A stretch of DNA of 64,000 bases from JAAUUJ01 sp964392245. GTDB lineage: Bacteria; Cyanobacteriota; Cyanobacteriia; Thermostichales; Thermostichaceae. Location: assembly GCA_964392245.1 (NCBI GenBank), contig CAYMOX010000001.1, forward strand, positions 124,001 to 188,000, read 5' to 3'. This document shows, piece after piece, positions 36,180 to 44,102 of this stretch. Position 1 is the first letter of the stretch; the number at the start of each line of letters is the position of its first letter. The notes beneath the pieces are model-generated. The model was not told the origin of the DNA. It was given only the letters and a program-made list of their open reading frames with translations, and made no database searches. The position numbers and the translations under genes were made by a program.

Positions 36180-37718
36180 ATGGGACTACCCTGGTACCGG
36201 GTCCATACCGTTGTACTGAATGATCCCGGACGGCTGATCTCAGTTCACCTGATGCACACAGCATTGGTGGCGGGTTGGGCTGGTTCGATGGCTCTGTACG
36301 AAACTGCAATTTTTGACCCAAGTGACCCTGTTCTGAACCCCATGTGGCGGCAGGGAATGTTTGTGATGCCCTTTATGGCCCGCCTGGGGGTGGAAAACTC
36401 CTGGGGCGGTTGGAATATCTATGGGGAGAGCGTGGCTAACGCTGGCTTCTGGACCTTTGAAGGGGTAGCCACGGCTCACATTGTTTTATCCGGTTTACTC
36501 TTCCTGGCTGCCTGCTGGCACTGGGTGTATTGGGATCTGGAGCTCTTCCGCGATCCGCGAACCGGAGAACCAGCTCTAGACCTGCCTAAAATGTTCGGAA
36601 TTCATCTCTTCCTGGCGGGTCTTCTCTGCTTTGGTTTTGGCGCCTTTCACCTTACGGGCGTGTGGGGACCGGGCATGTGGGTGAGTGATCCCTATGGGGT
36701 CACTGGCCATGTGGAGCCCGTCGCCCCCGAATGGGGACCCTCAGGCTTTAATCCGTTCAACTCCGGCGGTGTGGTAGCCCACCATATTGCAGCAGGCATT
36801 GTTGGGATCATTGCGGGTCTTTTCCATCTGACGGTGCGGCCACCCCAGCGTCTCTACCGTGCGTTGCGCATGGGGAACATTGAGACGGTTCTCTCCAGTT
36901 CGATTGCGGCTGTCTTTTTTGCGGGCTTTGTGGTTGCGGGGACCATGTGGTATGGCAGTGCCACCACCCCCATCGATCTGTTTGGCCCCACCCGCTATCA
37001 GTGGGATGAGTCCTACTTCAGTCAGGAAATCAATCGCCGCGTGACCACCTCGGTGGAAGCGGGCATGTCCCCTTCTGAGGCCTGGAATGAATTGCCTGGG
37101 AAGCTTCTGTTCTACGATTATGTGGGCAACAGCCCTGCTAAGGGTGGGTTGTTCCGAGCTGGCCCCATGAACAAGGGAGATGGTCTGGCCACCGAATGGT
37201 TAGGGCACCCGATCTTCCGAGATGGAGAGGGCAATGAACTGTTTGTGGATCGGATGCCCAACTTCTTTGAAACCTTCCCGGTGGTTCTGCGGGATCAGGA
37301 AGGGGTGGTCCGGGCTGATATTCCCTTCCGGCGGGCGGAATCCAAGTACAGCTTCGAGCAGGTGGGCGTTAACGTTGAGTTTGTGGGCGGTGCCCTGGGC
37401 GGCCAGCGATTCACCGATCCCAATGAGGTGAAGAAGTATGCCCGCAAGGCACAATTGGGTCAGGTGTTTGAATTTAATCAGGAAGTGATGCAGGCGGATG
37501 GAACCTTCCATACCAGTCCCCGGGGCTGGTTCACCTTTGGCCACACCGTTTTTGCCCTCCTCTTCTTCTTTGGCCACATCTGGCACGGGGCTCGTACCCT
37601 CTTCCGTGATGTCTTTGCCGGGATTGATCCTGAAATGGAAGAAGAAATGGTGGAATTCGGGGTCTTCCAGAAACTGGGCGATCCATCCACACGGAAAGAA
37701 CCTGTAACCCAGATCTAA
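36180..37718 (+). CDS. psbB: Photosystem II CP47 chlorophyll apoprotein
   Basis: 512 residues from the ATG at 36180 (MGLPWYRVHTVV), the conserved PsbB start; the frame is open further upstream but not used. Six transmembrane helices with chlorophyll-ligating His pairs (for example LMHTALVAGWAGSMALYE, GVWGPGMW, VAHHIAAGIVGI), and the large lumenal loop near residues 260-440. It is an inner antenna of photosystem II and binds about 16 chlorophylls. The terminal helix HTVFALLFFFGHIWHGARTL read in parts is normal. psbT follows 124 bases later. Confidence 0.98.
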   Translation: MGLPWYRVHTVVLNDPGRLISVHLMHTALVAGWAGSMALYETAIFDPSDPVLNPMWRQGMFVMPFMARLGVENSWGGWNIYGESVANAGFWTFEGVATAHIVLSGLLFLAACWHWVYWDLELFRDPRTGEPALDLPKMFGIHLFLAGLLCFGFGAFHLTGVWGPGMWVSDPYGVTGHVEPVAPEWGPSGFNPFNSGGVVAHHIAAGIVGIIAGLFHLTVRPPQRLYRALRMGNIETVLSSSIAAVFFAGFVVAGTMWYGSATTPIDLFGPTRYQWDESYFSQEINRRVTTSVEAGMSPSEAWNELPGKLLFYDYVGNSPAKGGLFRAGPMNKGDGLATEWLGHPIFRDGEGNELFVDRMPNFFETFPVVLRDQEGVVRADIPFRRAESKYSFEQVGVNVEFVGGALGGQRFTDPNEVKKYARKAQLGQVFEFNQEVMQADGTFHTSPRGWFTFGHTVFALLFFFGHIWHGARTLFRDVFAGIDPEMEEEMVEFGVFQKLGDPSTRKEPVTQI

Positions 37719-37842
37719 CTTTGCAATTGTGCCCATCCAGTCTTCCCACTGACCTGATCATAAGAATCTTGTATGGTGGTCATAGAGGACTGGATCGGGT
37801 CCTTGGTGTTGAGAAAGCACGCTATCTTTTGGAGAATCCACC

Positions 37843-37941
37843 ATGGAAGCCATTACTTACACCTTTATTCTCTTTCTGACGGTTGGACTGTTGTTTTTCG
37901 CCATCTTTTTCCGGGAGACACCCACCATCAAGAAAAAGTAG
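37843..37941 (+). CDS. psbT: Photosystem II reaction center protein T
   Basis: A 32-residue single-helix protein: MEAITYTFILFLTVGLLFFA, then IFFRETPTIKKK. The start, the FFAIxFREPP-like junction and the Lys-rich tail match PsbT, which lies at the photosystem II dimer interface near D1. It is downstream of psbB on the same strand, the conserved psbB-psbT order. A terminator-like hairpin follows at 38025. Confidence 0.95.
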   Translation: MEAITYTFILFLTVGLLFFAIFFRETPTIKKK

Positions 37942-38024
37942 GGCCTTTGCATCCGAGGGTCCTACCCTCTTCATCTCTCTCCATGGCGAGGCTTTAGGCA
38001 GGGCGGACCCGCGCTTAAACATCG

Positions 38025-38044
38025 CTCTCTGGGGAGAGTTTTTT
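38025..38044 (+). terminator. Terminator after psbT
   Basis: CTCTC (38025-38029), loop TGGG, GAGAG (38034-38038), then TTTTTT. A short stem but a good T tract, 84 bases after the psbT stop and before the convergent CheW gene. Confidence 0.65.
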
Positions 38045-38066
38045 GCTGATATGGGGTCACAGAACC

Positions 38067-38579
38067 TTAGGCGTTCCCCTGCTTTTCCATCAGTAGTTTT
38101 TGCATGCCCAATAAATAGATCTGCCGTTCTCCTTCCTCCTCCTGCAGCAAGGCCATATGGCTGGCCATTCCCAGGGGATCAGATTGCCGATAGGTGGCAG
38201 GTAAGGGACGAATGGCCTCAAGGGAAAGTTCCATTAGCACTGGCGGGGCATCCACAGGAATCCCACACAATTCCCCCTGACGAGTTTGGGTCAGGATCAG
38301 AAAGCGGCGGTGCAGGGGCTGGGGGCCGGTAGAAGGTTTCAAATGCTGGTGCAGATTGATCACCGTCACCGTCTGTCGATCCACATCCACCATGCCCAGC
38401 CCATGGCGATCACTGTCGGCAGTGGTGGTGATGGGAGGACTGAGGATCACCTTAAGAACCGCATTAATCGGGAGGGCTAACCAGTAGCTGGCCACTGGAA
38501 AAACAATCACCTTGAGTTGATTTGCCTTCTGAGCGGCAAGCCTAGAAAGTCGTCTGGGAATAAAAGGGGTCTGCATCAT
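38067..38579 (-). CDS. CheW-like coupling protein (second in operon)
   Basis: 170 residues, single CheW fold: VIVFPVASYWLALPINAVLK, VDRQTVTVINLHQHL and LCGIPVDAPPVLMELSLEAIRPLP read in parts. It lies 62 bases downstream of the CheA gene and ends the seven-gene minus-strand operon. A second CheW-like protein after CheA is also found in cyanobacterial phototaxis and motility clusters, where it may bind the kinase in place of, or in addition to, the first. Function inferred from family and place. Confidence 0.85.
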   Translation of the reverse strand: MMQTPFIPRRLSRLAAQKANQLKVIVFPVASYWLALPINAVLKVILSPPITTTADSDRHGLGMVDVDRQTVTVINLHQHLKPSTGPQPLHRRFLILTQTRQGELCGIPVDAPPVLMELSLEAIRPLPATYRQSDPLGMASHMALLQEEEGERQIYLLGMQKLLMEKQGNA

Positions 38580-38641
38580 GGTTGAGTGGGGAAAGGGCGG
38601 TGAACCGAGGACAACAAATAGCAGCAGTCTCTTGAACCTCT

Positions 38642-41600
38642 TTAGCGCACGGCTTCTAGCTGGCCCAGGGCTGAAAACAATTCCTGACTGGAACAGGGTT
38701 TGGTCAGGTAGCCCCTTGCCCCCAGCGCAAAGGCCCGATCGCGGTGTTTGGATCCCGAACGGGACGTCAGCATGATCACCGGTAGCCTCGCCAGCTGGGG
38801 ATCCTGACGACAGGCCGTTAAAAATTCATAGCCATTCATTTGCGGCATCTCCACATCGCACACCACCACCTGGATTTCGGGATGGCGACGCAGTTTCTCC
38901 AGCCCTTCCAATCCATGTCCTGCTTGAATCACACGGTAGCCCTGCTTCTGCAGGGTCAGGACCACCGTTTGCCGTTGGGTCACCGAGTCTTCAATCACGA
39001 GGATGGTTGTTTCTGCTGCGGGTAAGAAGGAAGCAGCTCTGCTTGGGGTATCCCCTTCAGGTGCCGCTAACACTGCGGGATCAGCAGCTAACCAGGCAGG
39101 AACAGGTTCCTTCTGGGCGAGAGCGTTCTGGGGAGTTCGGATGGCGGAACTGGCCCCGTCTTTCCAATGGTGGGCCACCAGACTCTGGGGATCAATCACC
39201 AAAGCCTGTTGTCCATCCCCCAGGACGGTGTAGCCCTGAATGTAGTCAGGCAGAATGGGACGACGCCCCAGCGTTTTAATCACCAGATCCTGTTCTGCCA
39301 TGATCTGATCTACTCGCAGACAGAAGAGCTGTTGCCCTTGCTGCATCAAGATCAGCGGGTCGCCATGATCCTGTTTACGTTGCAGCGGAAACGGACTGAT
39401 GGAAGAGAGGGACTGAGCTTTCAGTCGTCCAGGGGCATAGCGATAGTCGATGAGATCGGATAGGGGTCGGATGGGGACCAGGTGCTGCTGCTCTTCTTCT
39501 TCCCAATAGAGGAAGGGTTGCAACCCCTGTTGCCCTACCAGCGGCTGGGAGAGAAGCTGCTCAGCATTGGGCAGGATGATCTGTTCCACCGCATCCGTGA
39601 GTAGAGCGTAGCTAATCCCCTGAGCCTGACACACCAGCAGTCGGGCAGTGGTCAAGGTCAGAGGAATTTGAATCAGAAAACGGGTGCCCTGAGCCGGGGT
39701 GGAGATCACCTCCACCGTCCCTTGCAGGGCCTGGATCTGACTGCGGACCACATCTAACCCCACCCCGCGACCGGACAGCTGACTGACCTGATCTGCGGTG
39801 GAGAACCCAGGCTGAAACAGGAGTTCCGCCAGTTGGGCCGGGGTTGCCGTCGCCAGTTCCCCAGGACTGAGGAGTTGCCGTTCCTGAGCCCGTTGGCGAA
39901 TTTTGTCGTAATTCAGCCCGCCCCCGTCATCCTGGATCTCAATCGTGGTGCGGTTGCCCTGATGGTAGGCCTGCAGCAGGATCATGCCTGTGTCGGGCTT
40001 GCCCCGCTGGCGGCGCAGATCGATGGCTTCAATCCCATGGTCAAAGGCGTTGCGGACCAGGTGGAGGAGCGGATCATAGAGTTTTTCGGCGATCACCTTG
40101 TCAATCAGCACCTGAGTTCCCTGCAGGCGCAGATCGACCAATTTTTGGTGGGAGGTACACAGCTGTTGGAGCACAGGGGGAAAACGATTAAACACCTGAC
40201 CTAAGGGCACCATCCGCGCCTGGAGCAGGTCTTCCTGCCCATTGGTCAGGAGCCGTTTTTGCTTTTTCAAATGCAGACGGGATTGCTGGACAAAGAGATC
40301 GAAGGATTCAACCCCCTCCGCCAGTTGCGCCATCTCCTCATGCAGCCGCTGCAGCAACAGATGCAGTTCATCGTAAGGATCCAGCTCCAGAACGTCGAAG
40401 TCAGATGTGCTCTCAGGCGAGCCGAATTGCCGATACTGAGAGGACAACAGACGCTGATTGGCACGGTCCTGCACCTGGTTAAGACGCTGAAAACAACGCT
40501 GCAGCTGCGCCATGGCCTCCTGAGCAGCAGCATGAATCTGATCGGTTTGCAAACTTTGCTGATTCTGGTTGATCAGCAGTTCCCCAATGACATGGTTGAG
40601 CCGACTGAGCAATTCGATATCAACGCGAATATTACGGGCGGGGGGTGTCTCGGTGCTCCCTTTGCCTGGAACAGGTTGCGACGGTGGCGGCACAGAACTG
40701 GCGGGGAAAGCTGGAGTCTCGGCCCAGATTTGCTGCACCACCTGATCAATGGGAGAGGGGGGGGCCGACGCATGGGAACTCTGGGAGGACGTCGAGCTAG
40801 AGGAGGGGGCCAGAGCAGATCCTGTCCCCAGTAGATCGGTGATGGCCAGATCCATACCCGTGGGAGGTGCCGAGTCAGGAGGGGATGAAGCAGATGCCTG
40901 TCTTTGGGTAGTGGCTGCTGAGAGCAACTCCGACATCGCCAGATCCAGAGCACCTGCAGGGAACAGATCCTGCTCCTGGGCTGAGATCTCTTCGTCTGCA
41001 GGGGAAGCAGGCTGCGGCTGGGGGACTGGGGGGGGGGTGAGTTCATCCTCCAGAGCCGAGAGAGTGTCGAGCGCTGATTGTTGCAGGTGAATGGGATCAT
41101 CCTGCCCATCGTCCTCAACCCCGGAAGCCTCTGCCATCGCAATCAGAGGATCCCATCCAGGATCCACCAGGGAGGTCGATGCCTGCATCCCCGCCAGCTC
41201 CAGCAGTTCCGGAGATGGATCTCCCCCCTGGGTTCGATCTCCTGCCAGCACCTGATCCCGCGCCCGTTGCAGGTCCTCCAGGATGATAGTGGCCACCTCC
41301 ACAATCTGATCAGGATGACGCTCCAGAGCGGCAATAGCAGCAGCAGAGATCTCCATCAGCCCTGGCAAGCCATAGGATTCCCCCATACCAACCAGAAACT
41401 CCGCCTGATTGTGAAAAGACTCACGGATGACCTGGGGCTGTCCCCCCGCCAGGGTAACGGCCAGGTGATTCAGATCCTGCTGAACGCTCTCCTGAAAGAT
41501 GGACCCCACCACGTCAAAACCCAGATCCGCAGAGGTGGGCAGAGTGGGTTCCTGGCCGAAGAAGTCCCCCAGTTTCTCCTGCAGCTGGGCAAAAACCGTG

Positions 41601-41968
41601 GCGGTCTCCTCCAGAATAAACTCCTCATCACAGGGCGTGCCGCTCAGTTCCGCCATGACAGGCAACCTCAGACACTCATACCCCTGCAGTAGCAGGGCCC
41701 CCAGCTCCTGATCCAGCTCGATCTCAGGGTTGTAGAGGCTTTTAAACACATCTTCCAGATGGTGCGCCACAGTTTTAATCGTCTCCCGCTCGACACTGGC
41801 GGCAGACCCCTTGAGGGTGTGGGCACTGCGCATGAGATTGTTCACCAGTTCCACATTCCACCCCTGTAACAGCGCCAGCAAATCCTGTTCAATGGCCTGC
41901 AGCAGGTCCGGAGCCTCCGTGAGGAAAAACTCGTAAATCTGAGCCTGAATATCGGGGTCAGTTGCCAT
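38642..41968 (-). CDS. CheA-type hybrid histidine kinase with receiver (PixL/HmpE-like)
   Basis: 1108 residues. Order: Hpt domain with phospho-His50 in MRSAHTLKGSAASVE; a second Hpt-like helical region (about 170-250) in which the His is replaced; a Pro/Ser/Gln-rich linker (about 280-440); dimerisation helices; the CheA ATPase with LVRNAFDHGIE, DDGGGLNYDKI and GRGVGLDVVRSQI; a CheW-like regulatory domain; and a C-terminal receiver with ILVIEDSVTQRQ, VVCDVEMPQMNGYEFL and TKPCSSQEL. It passes phosphate to the operon CheY proteins. It matches the CheA of the Pix/Tax/Hmp systems that control type IV pili. The long linker and extra domains make it larger than E. coli CheA. Confidence 0.93.
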   Translation of the reverse strand: MATDPDIQAQIYEFFLTEAPDLLQAIEQDLLALLQGWNVELVNNLMRSAHTLKGSAASVERETIKTVAHHLEDVFKSLYNPEIELDQELGALLLQGYECLRLPVMAELSGTPCDEEFILEETATVFAQLQEKLGDFFGQEPTLPTSADLGFDVVGSIFQESVQQDLNHLAVTLAGGQPQVIRESFHNQAEFLVGMGESYGLPGLMEISAAAIAALERHPDQIVEVATIILEDLQRARDQVLAGDRTQGGDPSPELLELAGMQASTSLVDPGWDPLIAMAEASGVEDDGQDDPIHLQQSALDTLSALEDELTPPPVPQPQPASPADEEISAQEQDLFPAGALDLAMSELLSAATTQRQASASSPPDSAPPTGMDLAITDLLGTGSALAPSSSSTSSQSSHASAPPSPIDQVVQQIWAETPAFPASSVPPPSQPVPGKGSTETPPARNIRVDIELLSRLNHVIGELLINQNQQSLQTDQIHAAAQEAMAQLQRCFQRLNQVQDRANQRLLSSQYRQFGSPESTSDFDVLELDPYDELHLLLQRLHEEMAQLAEGVESFDLFVQQSRLHLKKQKRLLTNGQEDLLQARMVPLGQVFNRFPPVLQQLCTSHQKLVDLRLQGTQVLIDKVIAEKLYDPLLHLVRNAFDHGIEAIDLRRQRGKPDTGMILLQAYHQGNRTTIEIQDDGGGLNYDKIRQRAQERQLLSPGELATATPAQLAELLFQPGFSTADQVSQLSGRGVGLDVVRSQIQALQGTVEVISTPAQGTRFLIQIPLTLTTARLLVCQAQGISYALLTDAVEQIILPNAEQLLSQPLVGQQGLQPFLYWEEEEQQHLVPIRPLSDLIDYRYAPGRLKAQSLSSISPFPLQRKQDHGDPLILMQQGQQLFCLRVDQIMAEQDLVIKTLGRRPILPDYIQGYTVLGDGQQALVIDPQSLVAHHWKDGASSAIRTPQNALAQKEPVPAWLAADPAVLAAPEGDTPSRAASFLPAAETTILVIEDSVTQRQTVVLTLQKQGYRVIQAGHGLEGLEKLRRHPEIQVVVCDVEMPQMNGYEFLTACRQDPQLARLPVIMLTSRSGSKHRDRAFALGARGYLTKPCSSQELFSALGQLEAVR

Positions 41969-42002
41969 AGGTTGCTGTGGGGTAGGTGAGCAAAAAAGGT
42001 CT

Positions 42003-43979
42003 CTAGTCCAGCTTGTCCAGAGTTTCCAGGGCCATGTATTTGTGCTGTAAATCTTGATGCTCTTGCTTCAGGTTCTGATAGGCAGCCATGAGCTCCTGCA
42101 GAGGTTGGTGACCAAACTGTTGCATGATCTGATCCCGTGCACTCAGCTGGGCTCGGAGCTGATCCCGCTCCTGGGTAAGGCTGATCAGCGTTGCCTGCAT
42201 CTGGGCCTGCAGAGACTGAAGCTGCACCTGAGACCGTTGCTCCAGTTCCTGGCGCAGCAGGTGGTGCTCCTGTTGCAGTTGTTGCCGATCCCGCTCCAGC
42301 TGTAGCTGTTGCCATTTCAGATCATGTTGAGCCTGAATTAGCGCCTGCTTGTCCTGCTCCAGCGTTTGGATCTCTCGCCGCTGCCGCTCCAGATCGTGCT
42401 CCAGGAGGGAACGACGGCGGCGGATCTCCTCCTCAATTTCCTGCTGCACCTGCTCCTGATCTGAACCCAGGCGCTGCCGTTGCAGATCCAGATAGGCTTC
42501 AAAAGCCTGCAGTCGGACGTCCAGCTCCTGTTCAAACTGGGAGCGCCGTTGCGAAATCTCCAGCTGTACCTCCTGACGAATGCGGTTGTTATCCGCTTCA
42601 AAAGCGCGGTAGGCCTGATGCAAATAAACCTGAAAGACCAGACGCTTTTGCTCCTGTTCTTGCTCCAGATCACTGAGCTGTTGCAGGTGCTGCTGCTCCT
42701 GTTGCAGGCGGGTTTCCTGCAGCTGCTGCTCTGCCTGCTCAAGCGACTGTTGCAGACGGTGCAGATCCTGCTGTTTTTGCTGGTAATCCAGCTGCAGCTC
42801 CGCCAGAGATTGTTCCAGGACTTGCCGTTGCCGTTGGAAATGTTGTTCCAACTCCGCCTCCGCAGCCTGATACCGCTGGGCCAGAGTGGCATCTCTCTGC
42901 TGTTGTTGGAGCTGCAATTCGATCTCCATCTCCTGGTGCCGCTGATCCATCTCGGCCTGGAGGTCTGCCAGGGCCTGGTGGCGTTGCATCTGGATCTCGG
43001 TGGCCAGGTTTTGCCGTGCCCGCTGCTGCTCCTCCGCCAAGGCGGCAGCCTCCATCTGCATCTGCTCCTGAGCCCGCTCTCGATCTGCCTCGATCTGGGC
43101 CTGAGCCCGCTCTTGGTCTGCCTGGATCTGGGCCTGGGCTCGCTGCTGATCCAGCTGGATCTGGCGCTGCATGGCCTCCCGTTCCGCTTGCATGCGGGTT
43201 TCCAGGTCGATCTGTTGCTCTTGCAGAAATTGCAGAGACTGCTGCTGCTGGCTCAGGGATTGGCGGAGGGCAGCCTCCTGATGCTGCAGCTCCTCTAGGA
43301 TCTGGTGCTGCAACTGGGACCGTTCCTCGAGATCCGCCTGCTGTTCCTGCAGGTGCTCCAGCTCTGCTGCTGCCTGGGCAACCGCCTGACGTTTTTCCTG
43401 CAGTGCCGCGGCTAATTCCTGCTCCTGTTGCTGCCGTTGCTGCTGCAGCTGATCCCGCATCTCGGCCTGCCGTTGCTGCAGATCCCGTTCCAGGGCCTGG
43501 CGACGTTGCTGAAGCTCCTGCTCCTGCTCGCGCAGAGCGGATTGCAGGGCCTGTTGCCGTTGCTGGATCACCGTCTCCGCCGCCAGAATTTGCTGTCGCA
43601 GGGTTCGGGCCAGATGCAGAGAGCGCTCCACCGCCGTCCGTTCCTGAGGAAAGGTTTCCGGTGTAAATACCTGCAGAGCCTGCTCATAGCCTGTGATCGC
43701 CACCTGAAAGCGCAGCAGTGGGTCCCCCGGCTCAAACTGCTGGATCAGGTGACTGAACTGCACCACCACCTCCGCCAGGGCCTTGCTGACCGCCAGATTC
43801 TGGCTGTGGAACTTTTGCTGGGTCCACCGCTGTAGGGTGGCTCCCAGAAGCGGCAGCTGATCCAGATGCTCTCTCAAGAGCTGGAAGACAGGCTGGGGGT
43901 TGCCTGAAGACCGATAGGTCTCCTCCAGCAGACTACAGAGAAGCGTGGTGTCGCTGTCACGTGGCTGACCAACCGGCAT
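42003..43979 (-). CDS. Gln-rich coiled-coil protein, HmpF-like by context
   Basis: 658 residues from the ATG at 43979 (frame opens to 44057). The first 140 residues form a globular helical region (CSLLEETYRSSGNPQPVFQL, then FSHLIQQFEPGDPLLRF); the remaining 500 are an almost continuous coiled coil very rich in Gln, Glu, Leu and Arg with repeats such as RAQAQIQADQE. It ends HKYMALETLDKLD. HmpF of Nostoc and Slr1301 of Synechocystis are coiled-coil proteins needed for pilus-driven motility and encoded with chemotaxis-type genes; this one sits between receptor and kinase genes. The link rests on composition and place, not on aligned residues. Confidence 0.8.
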   Translation of the reverse strand: MPVGQPRDSDTTLLCSLLEETYRSSGNPQPVFQLLREHLDQLPLLGATLQRWTQQKFHSQNLAVSKALAEVVVQFSHLIQQFEPGDPLLRFQVAITGYEQALQVFTPETFPQERTAVERSLHLARTLRQQILAAETVIQQRQQALQSALREQEQELQQRRQALERDLQQRQAEMRDQLQQQRQQQEQELAAALQEKRQAVAQAAAELEHLQEQQADLEERSQLQHQILEELQHQEAALRQSLSQQQQSLQFLQEQQIDLETRMQAEREAMQRQIQLDQQRAQAQIQADQERAQAQIEADRERAQEQMQMEAAALAEEQQRARQNLATEIQMQRHQALADLQAEMDQRHQEMEIELQLQQQQRDATLAQRYQAAEAELEQHFQRQRQVLEQSLAELQLDYQQKQQDLHRLQQSLEQAEQQLQETRLQQEQQHLQQLSDLEQEQEQKRLVFQVYLHQAYRAFEADNNRIRQEVQLEISQRRSQFEQELDVRLQAFEAYLDLQRQRLGSDQEQVQQEIEEEIRRRRSLLEHDLERQRREIQTLEQDKQALIQAQHDLKWQQLQLERDRQQLQQEHHLLRQELEQRSQVQLQSLQAQMQATLISLTQERDQLRAQLSARDQIMQQFGHQPLQELMAAYQNLKQEHQDLQHKYMALETLDKLD

Positions 43980-44102
43980 CACTCCTACACCTCCCTCTCT
44001 GGGACCACCAGACGCTGAAGGGAGCAACGTTGCAACAGTCGAGCCAGAGCAGCACACATGGCAGATCCAAGAAATAAAGAACTCAGATAGCTGGGATAGA
44101 CA

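Noticed and set aside
42480..43298. 272-residue Leu-rich frame opposite the coiled-coil gene
   Set aside because: Mirror of a Gln-codon-rich gene (CAG read as CTG); an antisense artefact.
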